Assembly: GCA_910591455.2 (NCBI GenBank)
Contig: OU342809.1
Coordinates: forward strand, 22,646,349-22,710,348
Origin: Pholis gunnellus
Lineage: Eukaryota > Chordata > Actinopteri > Perciformes > Pholidae
DNA: 64,000 nt
Reading direction: 5' to 3'
How positions within the stretch are numbered: position 1 is the first letter of the stretch; each line of letters begins with the position of its first letter. The notes below the pieces were generated by a model that was not told the DNA's origin, did no database searches, and saw nothing but the letters and a program-made list of their open reading frames with translations. Of the stretch, positions 1 through 12,109 are shown piece by piece. The position numbers were made by a program, and so were the translations under genes.

Positions 1-2583
1 GAGGAGGGGGGGGGGGGGGGGGGGGGGATGGGGGGTTCCTTAATGAGGAGGGGAGAGGCGAGGGAAGTGGTGTAAGGGAGGTGCGAGGTAGAGGAGGGAG
101 AAAGGAAAGGTGCTATGTTGGGATTAAAGCTGAAACGAGCGACATATGGAAAAGGTGGAAGGGAGGCGGGGTGAGGCGGTGAACAAGGAAGGAAGGAAGG
201 AAGGAAGGAAAGGAGGTAAATGACAGAAAAAATGCTTTTTGTTGTAGTACACAAAAATAAACTCACACGTAGCAGGTGCAAAGCAGCTCGACAACCCACT
301 TGTCAATATGGATTTATGAGGATACTTTAAGCCTGAACAGCTGACCGAACGAGCGCTTCCTGTCAACATTAATTATCCCGTAGATATTATTAGTGGGAGC
401 GAATGTGCGAAGCAAACTGAGGGAGAGGAATCCGGGAGATGTGTTTAAACGTCAGGTATAGCTCTATTTACGTTAATGCCAGGTGGAGACGAAGTCTAAG
501 AGGTAACGGCCCTTTGTATTTTATTTTTCTGGGACGGAGCTTATGGCTATCCTTAGATAAAGTGGAGGAGAAGTGTGTGTGTGTGTGTGTGTGTGGGGGG
601 GGGGTGCCTCGCGGGGTTAAAGCGGGAGCTGGAGGATGGAGAGACGAACAGGAGGGTGAATAGGAGGGCAGGCTCTTTCGTGTGGCGGCCGGGAGGGAGG
701 GGAGGAGTGGAGTGGAGAGTGCAAGTCGAGAAAAAATAAATAAAAGCCCTCACAGGTTTACAATTTGATTTCCAGCTCTCTGGCCAGGTGTCAAGGATCA
801 TTTCATTCTACACCCTTTCCTCCCCCCCCTCCCCTATTCCTGTTGACTACATCATTTCCCTGACCCTACACCCAAATCTTCTCGGGGGGGGGGGGGGGTA
901 GCGTATTGCTGTTCAGGAGACCGTTTGAACGTCACTCCTAAATTTGGATTTTATACTTCCTGAGTTAAATTGGACTGAATCTCCAGCGTCTCAATTTTGA
1001 CAATTTAAATGTAAAGTCGTGCCCCACCATTCACCTCATGTCTCAGTCCTAAAGTAAATAAATAACAGTTTTCAACTGTTCAACGCTCTGAAAACCTACA
1101 GTGAGTTTCTGATGTCATACAGCAACACAAAAGTTAGATCGAGTTCGGAGCCGAAGAGCTCGGCTGGAAAAAAAAAGAAACGACGATGTCGTGCATTTCT
1201 GCGCACCAATCAGGATTTAGCTAAATCTGACTCAGTGGTGACAGTTATGGGGTTGCAATGCTGCTGTTTCCAGAATCAAATCTAATCAAATCACACTTAA
1301 TCCTGATGAAGAAGTTCAACAGAGTTTTTGAACGTTAAACTCGTAGTAAATAATAGAAATTGAACTTCGCACATTTAGCAATGACTATTCGACGGGGCTT
1401 TGAGTTGCAGAATGTCTTCTGTGGCTATAGAGGTATCGATGACGGAGAGATGAGGAATCTTAAGTAGGGCAGGTCTAATGAAATCTGCTATTGAGTTGCA
1501 TTCTGGGAATTGTAGGATGTGACTTTTTTGAAGCTTCACTCATATTCGGGACTAAAAGTCAGGATGCCTCGGCCTCTGTTGCACTGAATTCTTTTTAAAA
1601 TCTTTCTCATGCAAGTCCCCCAACATTATGGAACTTCGGTACTAAATTGCTGAAGTGCCCCTTTGATGTTAAAGAGAAAACCTTCAACTTTAACCCCTAT
1701 TCCATTATGAACTACGCTCCAGGTCTAAAGTAGCAAGTGATGACCCACAAAATGAACCCTTATTTTGACAAAGAACATCCTCTTTCAGAATAAATGAAAT
1801 CACACTGTCTCCCACGAGGACAACACACACACACACACACACACATCAGTTCAGACTGGGACATTAAGACAATGTTTTTGCGCTCCCGCTGGTTTTTCAC
1901 TGGCGGCCACAAACACCTGTGCGTTGTGTGCAACAAAGGTTCCTAGCAACAGTCGTCGAGGAGAGGCATCGTCAGGATGCACACCTGTTTGATCTGCCGG
2001 GACCCTCTGTGATAAGTGGCTTTGGTAACCATGGCGACCAGGATATGGGATGGATCCATGTGGTGCTATTGAATGGCCTTGGATTATAAACACACACTCA
2101 CACATACACACATGCATACAGAGAAACACAAGGACGCACGAATTTAGGAAACACACATCGTGCTTGAAGAAGTAGCCTACGCTGCACACACACGCGCGCT
2201 GCGAGACGCAGCAAACAAAGAACGCACAATCATACAAACCAATTGAAGTCGTGCACGTGACGAGGCGGGAGATGATCACCTCGGAGCACGTGCGCTTTCA
2301 CACCCGCCATGCAGACTCGTAACAGACTTCACAGATGGAGGAACGTGCGAAAAAAGGTCTAACATTCAGGCCAATCAAATGAATAACACAAAAATAAAGA
2401 ATAAACCAGAGAAACAACACGATGAAGTGCGCGGAGAAACAACAAAAAACAAGGAGACGACAGATGGCCGACGTGCCGACAATTACTCACGGTGTGCAGG
2501 TGGGCGAGGGAGCGCTTCGCATCAAGAACTCCACATTGACCTTCGAGGGAAAAGTGTGAATCGTGAACCGCAGTAGTCATTCA

Positions 2584-2587
<4 letters not shown>

Positions 2588-2651
<64 letters not shown>
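2588..2651. repeat. (CA)n microsatellite
   Basis: An uninterrupted CA dinucleotide run of about 64 bp is directly visible. It produces spurious His-Thr and Cys-Val open frames on the two strands. Confidence 0.97.
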
Positions 2652-2652
<1 letters not shown>

Positions 2653-3483
2653 CAAATAGGCATACGAATCTGCACGCAGCAATACATAATTATCTGCTGG
2701 TTGCATTCGGTGCAGACTGAAAAGACTGATAGAAATGCAGTCAAACGTGAACAATGCTGCGTGCCGCTCCGCGAGCTTTTCGCTCCCCGTCTGACACGCG
2801 AGCAAGTGAATAGTTGCCAATTAAGACATGTGAAACTGAACGCGCTGTTCTGCTCTGTACATGGACTCGCGTGCACGTGTCACGCATCTGCACAGATTAA
2901 CATGCACTGTTCTGAACAAACGTTGCGCTAAAGACGCGTATACAGATGAGTAAATACAGGTGTATAGCATTTACAATGCGGGGGGCAATTAGCACACACA
3001 TGTTTCTCTGCGTTGTCAATCGGCAGATCTTTAATTATATTTCCCCCTCGCCTTGTTATTAAAAAAGTATCTGCTATCATGCTGGACTCTTTCAGGTTAA
3101 ATGCAATTCTAATCTTGCTGATCTGCCTTTTCTCCAGATTAATAGAGATTACAAATAATTCAACAAAATAAATCAGTTAAAAGCTGTTTTTTTTTAATTG
3201 ATCTTTTTTAGATTAAAGGAGTCACGCCGTTTAGCGACCGAGGGCCTTCACTCCCGCGTGCTACTCTTAAAATAAACGCTTTAGTTTGTAGCCTACCATA
3301 GCAACACACAGATGCACTCATGCGTGAAGCAGATCTTGTCTCTGACCTTCCAGTTTTTACAGCATGAACCTTTATTTGCATAAATCCGTATTTCCCTTTA
3401 TGCTGACAGTCCTTTGTCGGCGCTATTGAAATAAATCCTTTCTTATCATTGTGAGGCGGGGCGAGCCTGACAGCTCAGATGCT

Positions 3484-3514
<31 letters not shown>

Positions 3515-3546
3515 GGCAGACAGACAGACAGGCAGACAGACAGACA
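3484..3546. repeat. (ACAG)n tetranucleotide microsatellite
   Basis: About fifteen ACAG units with two GCAG variants are visible. ACAG/CTGT tetranucleotides are common in fish genomes. Confidence 0.95.
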
Positions 3547-3865
3547 CATCATTTATTCTATGAGCCAATAGTGATTCACAACCTGCATGTCGTGAGGGCC
3601 GAGCGTCTTTGGCTAAACATACTTGTTTTGAACAACTTGCCTTTCATAAATTACATTTTTTTGTCAGTACAGGGGGGAAAAAACTAAAATGACCACGACT
3701 CAGAGTAGGTACATTTTTACATATAAAAGTTTAAATAATCGGAAATGGGAAATGATTCGAATTTTAGCAGTAGGCGGGGCATGTCAGTGATTGACGGAAT
3801 GCTTGTAGTAGACAAACCTGCGCTGTAGCTCTCAACAGTTTTCTTATAGCGCTGGTAATGAAGAG

Positions 3866-4346
3866 TAAAGGCCTTTTACACACTGGGGGCCTGTTTTGCG
3901 CACGTTTTTGTCGCGAATATTACGCAGCAAGAAAATAACGGAATGAGGCCGATTTTTCTGAGCTTTTTCCACCGCGCATTAAGGCAGCTCCCAATAGTGT
4001 GGTGCGGAACGGATACATTAAAAAACGCACATTCCTTTCAACAAAGACAGCCCATACCAGATCCGCTTCTTCTTTTTTCACCTTTCAAAATAAAAGCCCT
4101 AGGCACGGTGTAACCGTTCACCAGAGGGAACTCACATTTACTTTTGCTAAAAGGAAACTCATTAGAAACGCTGATAGTAGTTTAGGCGATGCAACAATTT
4201 ACCTCCGACAGACTCACTAAAGCTGCTCTGGGTCAATAGCAACTGTCGCAAATTCGCATCGCTGCCGTTATGAATAGTTTTGATGCAAAACATTCGACAT
4301 TTTGGTGTCTTTTATTCGTCACGCCCCCGTTGTGTAAAGGCCTTTA
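3866..4346. mobile_element. MITE-like element with terminal inverted repeats
   Basis: The segment starts with TAAAGGCCTTTTACACA and ends with the near reverse complement TGTGTAAAGGCCTTTA. Both arms continue into a GGGGGC / GCCCCC stretch, giving inverted repeats of about 24 bp around a 430-bp AT-rich interior with no coding capacity. If the outer TA on each side is the target-site duplication, it would be a non-autonomous TA-inserting DNA transposon; the family is not assigned. Confidence 0.55.
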
Positions 4347-6655
4347 GGGCTTCGCCTTCGTTGACTGTAATGACATTTGCAGGAACGTTTATTTACGATG
4401 TTTAATGTGCTGTAGCTGACTAGCTGACTGCTAACTTACGCTAGAGGTGCATTTTCCCGTGCTGAACGTTCAGTCGGTTGCTCATGACAAAAGAGACAAT
4501 ATCAGGAAAGCTGTCGTGAAATGTATTTAGTGATATTATTTCTGCAAATTATCCTGTGATGCAGTGAGTTTCCTTTTACATATGATTAAATTGTAAATTT
4601 GTAAACGATGATGAAACATTATTAGGATTTACAAATGTCCAAAGTCTCAGTTTTCTGCTCACTACAGAGTAAATTATTGAGTGTCTATAATAAATGGAGT
4701 AGTGCATCTATCATGAGTAAATATAAGTATATATATATATATATACGTTTAAAATGAAATAGATCTTAGTCTTTGTGGATGGAAAATAAAAAGACAGAAA
4801 TAAAAAAAGAGTAAAATATTAATTCATCCCTTTTGAGGGATTCAAAGAGCAGGTATATATGGTGTAGCAAAAAATAAAACAAAAAACATGCAATTTAATT
4901 TTGGTTGGGCATTAAACTTCAACAGGAAACCAATCAATAAAAAGACATGAGTGTTCAGTTTGAACCCCACGGCGACAGGAAATCTCCAGGAAACAACGTA
5001 CCGTTTGGTCAATATTTTCACTTCATTTGACTTCCTTGTTAAAACTGATCTCTGACATCACTGACTCCAAAATCAAAGAAAAACAGATCCACAAACACTG
5101 ACAGGCCTGACGCTGCTGGACTCTCTTTCTTCTCTCCCATCCTCAAGTGAACACCCCCCCCCCCCCCCCCCCCCCCACCTCCACCTCCCTCACCTCTCCA
5201 TCCCTTCCCCCTCTCCTCCTCTCACTGAATGAAAGAGGCCACTTCAAACAATGGATTTAGCCTGCTCCCTAAGTAGATGAGGGGAAGGGAACCAACAGAG
5301 GAAGTTGGAGAGGAGAGGCAGGGATACCAAGAGGGTGAGGAATGGGGAGGGGGTGGAGAAGAAGGCGGGAGACTGGAGGAGGGGGGAAGTGCAACAGGTG
5401 AAGAAAGACAGGGCGGCGTGAGATGGAAGGAATATAACTGGTAGCAAATGTCACACAGAACTGCATAGATACAATGTGACATTTTATACACACGGGTAGA
5501 CTGTATTTCCTGACATTTCCATTCACTTGTCTTTATATTCTCTTTTTGCCCATGCATTGTCATGTTGAATATATACACACATTGTATTTGATTCTGTCAT
5601 CTCATTAGTGTTGAAAGTCATTTTGCTAACGCAACACGAGTTGAAAATGCACTTATCTGTGCGTTTTAATTATTTTGTATCTTTATCTCACTGTGCTTTT
5701 TGTGTCGCGCACCCTGGTTTGCGAATTGACTTTAGGTTTTTAAATTAAGACTAGCAAACACTGTGAGGGAGAAAAAAAGCGCATGTTCAAAAGTTCAGCG
5801 ACGCATCTTATTATAAAACAGGAAAAGGAAGAGAGGGAGAAGGAAAGGGAGTCAACACAAACCCGCAGACGGCACCAGTGACGATGCGCATGTAAAACAT
5901 AACTGTTGTGTTTTGAACCATACTTTCCTTTCTGCATCCTACTTGTTGTTGCTGAAACCACCCAATTTCCCCACAGAGAATCACTGAAATGCAATCCGTC
6001 TCAGGTAGCCAAGCAGTAGTACCACAAAGCTTTTTGTTTTTTTCATACTTCCAGCCAGTATTGAAGAAGAACAATGCAAGGCCACACTAGAGGAACACGG
6101 GCAAATTATTTTCACGGCTTTACGGAGACACTTTTAAGTCTGATAGAAAGAGACCTGAAGCCGTAATAACTTGAGCGGAGAGAGCAAGGAATCAATCCAG
6201 ATCCTGCCTCGACCGTGGCGGAACCGATGCAGCGCCGCTGACTGAAGAAGAAGAAGAAGAAGAAGAAGAAGAAGAAGCAACAGGAGGAGAGGGGGCAGAC
6301 AGGAAGTGAGGGCAGGCCAGAGAGGAACGGAGGAGGAGGAGTGGAGGAGCAGGTCAGGGGGGAGCGATGGCGGAGAGAGTCTCCCACCGCCGTCGCGCTG
6401 TCACCACCACACGCCTGGCTGCTGCCGCCGCTGATTGTGATTGCTGTTCAAACAGGGCCAACAGCTGCCACAAACATCTCCTGCTTCATATGACACGCAT
6501 GTACGCTCACCTACAGCACCGACACACACACACACACACACACACAACTAGCGCGCGCTGATATTGCTCAGATGTCACTCTTTATGGCACCCTGTTATCT
6601 TTCTTTCTGGTTCTTGCTCTGTGATAAGACCCGCGGCCCGCCGTGATTGCCCTCT

Positions 6656-6690
<35 letters not shown>

Positions 6691-6691
6691 T

Positions 6692-6781
<90 letters not shown>

Positions 6782-7661
6782 TAAAGTCTGACAGCTCAAT
6801 CACTCCTCAAATCAAGATGCTCAGTCGTCACGATGGAACACCGGACTCCTCGGGCGCAGGCTTCTCCCTTCCTGTCGTTCCCTGGTTGCTTGAGGATTTT
6901 CATGTTTGTCGCCTCAGCTAAAGAACAACACCATCATTATAAAAAAAGGCCCCTTCAAATATATATTAAAAAAAAAAATGCACATCACAATCTGGACAAT
7001 CTTTTTTTCTTCTGTTCCTCCAAAAGAGGAGGAGCTGCAAGAGCTGCAAGAACTACAGCATTTAGACTTTGTTGGTCCCAGCTTTTTAAATATGTCAGCG
7101 TGCTGCTTTTCTCACATCATCCGAAACTGAACATCTATTGTGTTTCTGACTGTTGTTCGGACAAAACAAAGACATTCGAAGACGCCACGTCGGGCTCGAG
7201 GTGGGGGGGAAATTGCCACCAGGAGGATAATCAGCGACATTGATCCATAATGAAAATAATCGTTTTATTCTTCACGTCCACACAAACAGCTTCCCTCCAT
7301 TCCCAACCTGCACGCTGTGCTTCTACACACACGCGCGACAGCAAACCAGTAATAACAGTTTATCTCAAACGCACCGATCACTCCGCTGTACCAGGGGGAC
7401 GTATTTTTTATTTTTTTACATTTGTATTTATTTATTTCAAATCAAACACTGTTGTCTGGACCAGAGGCAAAACAAAAATAATCATGCAGTTTCTAGACAA
7501 TCTGCTAAAGCTGATAATGACTCTGGGCAAAAAGGAGATTAGTTATGCATTCACAACGCGTTCACTCAAAGGTATATCATTCACTGCGCTTTTTTCCCTT
7601 CTTCTTCTTCTTCTTTTCATCCTCCACAGATAACAACAATCGCAACATCATCACAAATGCA

Positions 7662-7694
<33 letters not shown>

Positions 7695-9110
7695 GTATGT
7701 CTGTCTCTCTCCTGCTGTTCGTCCTTCTATTCCCGTGAACACACACACACCACACATACACACGCACACACACACACTCCTCCACAGCAGTTGTACATTA
7801 TGGAGTGGTAACCAGGCAGCATCTAATTGCAATAATTGGAAGAATGTACCGAGCGGCCTGTTTGAACACCTGTTAGCACTGAATTTCTCTCATGGCTACA
7901 GATTGCATGTGCTGTGTCACACCATTTGGTGCGCGTGTGTGTGTGTGTACATGTGGGGGTGTATGTATGTATCTCTGTGGGAGCTTCAGATTGGAGGGGG
8001 GGGGGGGGGGGGGGGGGGGGGAGGAAATCCTGGCTGCGCTCCAGTTTCCATCCTGACACCTCAGACCCTGCCAGAAGGAGGCTGCCTGTCACTGACACAT
8101 CCCGAGGCGATTCACCCAGAATAATTTGTGATTTTAACAAAAAAAAAAGAAATGAATAATGTGCATGATACATCTTGGCCTTCACACGTCTCATGCTGTC
8201 ATCACTAGTGTCCTTTAGTTTTTTTTTGGTGTGGGGGGGGGGGGGGGTTTCATTTTGATCAGCTATAACGCACTGAAATAACACGTCGAGGGTTCAGTTT
8301 GTTGGAGAAGATAAAGTGAGCCTGTGTGTGTGTGTGTGTGTTGCTTTAATGTTTCAGATTCAGCCGGTAACACCCTTCTTGTGTCTTGCTGGGGGGCATC
8401 TGGCCAGATGTGTGGAGCTGTCCGTTGCTCCGGTGCTGAAATTTCTATTCTGCCATGTTATATATTTTTTTTAAACACACACTTTTCTTTTCCCGCTGTA
8501 ATTTGACCACAGCATTATACAATATAAAGCAATATACAATTAAAGGATAAGGCTCCACGCGAGAAAAAAACTATTAAAAGTGAAGTCTTGTACGGAGGAA
8601 ACCGAAGCTTTTCTAATTTATTTTTAACTGCACGTTCACCGCTGCACACTTTAACCCCCCCCCCAAAAAATCTCTCTTTCTATCTCTCTCTCTCTTTCTT
8701 TAATGTGTCCAAACTACAGGAGACAAGCTATTGATTCAGTCAACATTGAGCTGTTGTCATTTGACCCCATGGTTGCCCAAACAGGCTGTGAGGCGGAGTG
8801 TGTGGAGGGGAGATGCTGTTAATCCATCGGGAGGGACCGACGGCGGGGACCACGCTGGCTGCTCTGTCTGCAGGGGAGCCAAGAAGAAGAAGAACCCCCC
8901 CCCCCCCCCCTTCAATCTAATTATGCTGCCATTAACGTTAATTGGGGACACCGTCGTCTCGAGATCAATACAGGCGCGTAACACCGGGCGCGACATTTAC
9001 TTTTTTTATTTTCTTTATTTTTGGAGCCATGTGGAGAGGTCGCTCCCCTGTTCGTTACTCTAACGCGTGTAGACTACGCGACTTGGAAGTCTCTGATCGG
9101 TGTGTTCACG
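4347..9110. other. Non-coding stretch with homopolymer and microsatellite tracts
   Basis: No supported exon. Visible are (AT)n near 4728-4745, a C23 run (5154-5176), (GAA)n at 6244-6277, a long (CT)n at 6658-6764 running into (GT)n at 6765-6782, (CT)n at 7664-7690, a G26 run at 7996-8021 and another G-run near 8226-8247. It may be intronic if the minus-strand gene suggested at 9.1-9.6 kb is real, but I found no exon in it. Confidence 0.6.
6658..6782. repeat. Compound (CT)n(GT)n microsatellite
   Basis: About 107 bp of CT dinucleotides with two small interruptions is followed directly by about 18 bp of GT. Its translations (Ser-Leu repeats) are not genes. Confidence 0.97.
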
Positions 9111-9113
9111 TAC

Positions 9114-9176
9114 CTGTTGATATCCAGGTCAGTCGGCGCCGCGTGCATGCTGCGTGCGTCCTCGTCGTCATCCCAT
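9114..9176 (-). CDS. Possible short second exon of an unidentified minus-strand gene
   Basis: On the minus strand a pyrimidine-rich tract ending in CTCTAG (acceptor AG at 9178-9177) precedes a 63-nt segment that ends at a GTACGT donor (9113-9112). An ATG at 9148-9146 opens a frame reading MHAAPTDLDIN plus two bases (phase 2). The segment lies 258 bp downstream of the putative first-exon donor at 9434. I do not recognise the peptide and found no convincing next exon to the left, so the call rests on splice and promoter context only. A 5'UTR exon is the main alternative. Confidence 0.35.
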
Positions 9177-9434
9177 CTAGAGCACGAGGAAGGAAACAAG
9201 AGGATCAGGCAGGGAAAGATGAGCGTATTTTCTCTTTTTACCTCAAATCTCACTGAAACTGTGTTGTTTCTGCTTCCCTGCTTCCCGTTTATTATCTCTA
9301 TTCCAACAGTTTACCAAACACTATAGCGCGCTGCTCCCCTACAACCCCTCTCCTCCTCCTCCTCCTCCTCCTCCTCCTCCTCCTCCTCTTTCTCGTCTCT
9401 TTCTAGGTCCGTTTCTATCCTAACACGCGCTCAC

Positions 9435-9540
9435 CTGGCTGCTGTGGGTCCGGCTCCGCTGCTGCGCTCCGCCGCCGCCGCCGTGCCGGATGGAGAGATG
9501 GGGGAAGTGCGGTGCGTTTGAATCAGAGAGCAAAGCCTCC
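9435..9540 (-). other. Putative non-coding first exon (minus strand)
   Basis: The segment is GC-rich with a CCG-repeat core. On the minus strand it ends in CAGCCAG followed by the strong donor GTGAGCG (GT at 9434-9433). It sits just downstream, on the same strand, of a TATA-like box, an inverted CCAAT box and a CRE at 9561-9619. The 5' boundary is estimated from the usual 25-30 bp TATA-to-start spacing. No start codon frame is evident inside it. The gene would run left, out of the window. Confidence 0.4.
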
Positions 9541-9560
9541 GGTGTGCTGTTGCCTGCTCC

Positions 9561-9619
9561 TTTAAAAAGCCTCCACTGGTCCAATAGGAGGTCTGTCAGC
9601 CTGATGGGACCTGACGTCA
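9561..9619 (-). promoter_or_regulatory. Putative RNA polymerase II core promoter (CRE, CCAAT, TATA-like)
   Basis: Reading the minus strand 5' to 3', there is a full CRE palindrome TGACGTCA (9619-9612), an inverted CCAAT box ATTGG (9585-9581) and a TATA-like TTTTTAAA (9568-9561). The order and spacing are those of a promoter firing leftward, and a GC-rich exon with a consensus donor lies immediately downstream. The motifs are visible; the promoter function is inferred. Confidence 0.5.
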
Positions 9620-12109
9620 CCCAAACAACCCCCCTCCCCTCCTCCTCGACACCCATCCCCCCCACCCCACCCACGCACACACACACACTCGTTTTGAACT
9701 ATAGGAGAAATTATATTTGCGTTATTTCCTCGACATAGAAGAAAAACAACATTGAGGCATTCGAGTCTCGGTGAAGATGTTAGTGTAAGTGCTCAGCTGT
9801 GTTGTATTTTTTTTCCCTGGTTTTATTTGATTTTTCATTTCAGAAAAAAAAAAGAAATCAGTGGCAGTGCTGTGTGGTTTTTCCACAAGAACATAGGGCA
9901 AAAGATGTTGAAGCAAGGCGATCTGGAGAACACGTTGAATGCTTCACAGCTTCATGATGTCCATTGACGAAGTGAATCCAAACATGTTTCCACCATCACC
10001 AATATAAGTCACAACAGGGAGACGCGCAGACAAAGAGAGGCCGGTGAGTCGTGAATTGTGCAACAGGCTGCAGCTCAACATCTGACTGTCCTTCATATCT
10101 CAGGTTTGTTTCAATTGCAGACCATAATGTAACGAAGGGCATTTTTCTCAAACACTGTAATGAAGTCACATTTGGAGGTAGGCTACTTGGGCTTTACTGA
10201 GGTCTTTCCATTGTTATGCTTCCATATACTTCTACCCCATTTCGGAGGGAAATATTGCAAAATGTATTTATTTCACTGCTGGATTCGACCTGCAGTCGGA
10301 GCTCCCGAACCAGAACCAGAGGGCAGACTGTCAGACCCTGCTGCTGTAAAATTAGATTTATTTTCAAATGGAATCTGGTGCTCGGAAACACTACCGCTTT
10401 TGTCCACAGGGACCGCCAAAATCAACCCAAAATGAAAATTCATCGCAGTAGCTTTAATCTTTAAATTTTGAATACAGGATTTCAATTTGTAATTGAGTAT
10501 TTTTATTCTGTGCCATTGCAAACATAGGAAACAAATCCATCTTCATATGAATAAGGATCTAATGTGCACACTTTTGTATCTATCTTTCCAATTATATTGC
10601 TGTTGGCAGTCCTGTTTCAGTGGTTTGGTGTGGAAAGAGCGACTGAATAGCTTCATTTTTGATTTTATTTATTTTTATTAAAAAGCCGACCACATTATAG
10701 AAAAACTTGAAGAAGATGAGCCTGTTGATAAAACAAGACTGTTGCAATTTATAACAAAATAAACACTTCATATCAAAGATTGTAGAAGTAAGAAAAATGC
10801 TTAACTTTCAGACTAACAACCCGGTGTATAGGGTTCATGCAAACCTTTGAAAAGGTTTCATAAGACCAACACGGGTTAAATGAATGCACAGGGGAGCCTG
10901 TAAACCTGCAACTGTACAGCATCGAATCAATACTGGATTCACACATTTTCCAGTGAAATGCCAGCATTCTAACACTGTACTGCAGTAAATGATGCACCAG
11001 CACACGTTTGTGTGTACGTCCACAGCAGCCCACTCTCCCCAAAACAACACTTCAGTCAAAAACACAAGGTAAGTACACAAATAATTCATCCAGTTTTACC
11101 AGGTACCATTAACATCCAAGGCAGCATCATAGTGTGTCACAGCCTTGAGTGTCAATTATGAATTTATGAATGCACCCATCAGCCTGCGTGTGAGATAACC
11201 ACGCATATCCAAATTAATATCTTCGGTACTTACTGATGATTGTTTTTGAATGTTGGATATGTTTAATGAGATCTGTGCGGTAAATCGGATTTCTCTTTTT
11301 TTTTTCGGTAGGAAGACCTTTTTTACCCCTTTTTTTCTTTATTGCAACGATAGAGCGGTGAACCGCCCACCAAATGTAATACTGTACATTCTGTATATTT
11401 CACATATACTGTTTTGAAAAAGGAATGCATGCATTTCAATAGAAATACATTACATGTATCTACAATACTGATGCCCCTCGCTCCTGACTGTCCGCTTGTT
11501 GCTCTCCAGCTGTAAGCAGCCGGCAGCACTACAACAGTATTTAGAGCCAATAAAGAAATTGAAAAATGATGCTACATTTCATACGAACTCTACTCGCCCA
11601 GCGGATGACAGCTACGCATAATCTGTCACTGTGCGTCTCCCTGACGGAGTGATGGCACAAACGCGAGAAAAGGGCTGTATTTTCCGACACAAATGAGCAA
11701 TTTGTGAGGCCATTGTGTGCTTCGTGCATCATTGTACTTTCTAATTTCCCAGACTCAGAAACCATTGTGGGAAATGCAATTGTGTTGTCGAGTGCTTTTT
11801 TTTTTTTGTTGCTTTCTGTGGGTTTTGTGTTTTTTTTTGTGCAGCTTTTGAAACGAGTCCACACGTACACAAATGTATATAAGCGTGCACACACACACAA
11901 ACACACACGGACATTTATTTTCAGTCTTTTGGGGATCTTGAATGTAACCTGTGTTTGTCTGTGTTCCTTTTCACATACATCTAGGCCAAGTCCAAGGCCT
12001 TTCATGCAAGACTGTAGTAGTTTAACAAAGGCAGTGACGACAGTGAACAGTGGGGGTGGCAAGGTTTACTGTACCACTCTACCAGTTTACAGTCAAACGC
12101 AGCGTTCTG
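9620..12109. other. Non-coding stretch
   Basis: AT-rich sequence with short CA tracts. I see no exon, repeat family or RNA gene that I can support. Open frames here are short and lack splice or family support. Confidence 0.6.

Larger units (their letters stand above)
1..3865. other. Non-coding stretch with microsatellites
   Basis: No exon or recognisable gene. It contains a G-run (about 3-27), an (AAGG)n tract (185-211), (GT)n followed by G10 (573-604), a G-run near 884-898, (AC)n at 1823-1845, a long (CA)n at 2588-2651 and an (ACAG)n tract at 3484-3546. The open frames here are low-complexity translations of these repeats or chance frames without splice or codon support. Confidence 0.7.

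Noticed and set aside
1851..2279. 142-codon minus-strand open frame
   Set aside because: Composition is Cys/Val-rich from CA-type repeats, there is no recognisable domain, and no splice or promoter context.
2479..2528. Possible 50-nt minus-strand exon with acceptor-like CTCGAAG and donor GTGAGT
   Set aside because: The donor is good but the acceptor tract is poor. Joined in phase to the exon candidate at 9114 it gives an immediate stop, and the peptide is not recognised.
7657..8284. Overlapping 150-codon open frames on both strands
   Set aside because: They run through CT, CA and G26 repeat tracts and have no family resemblance.
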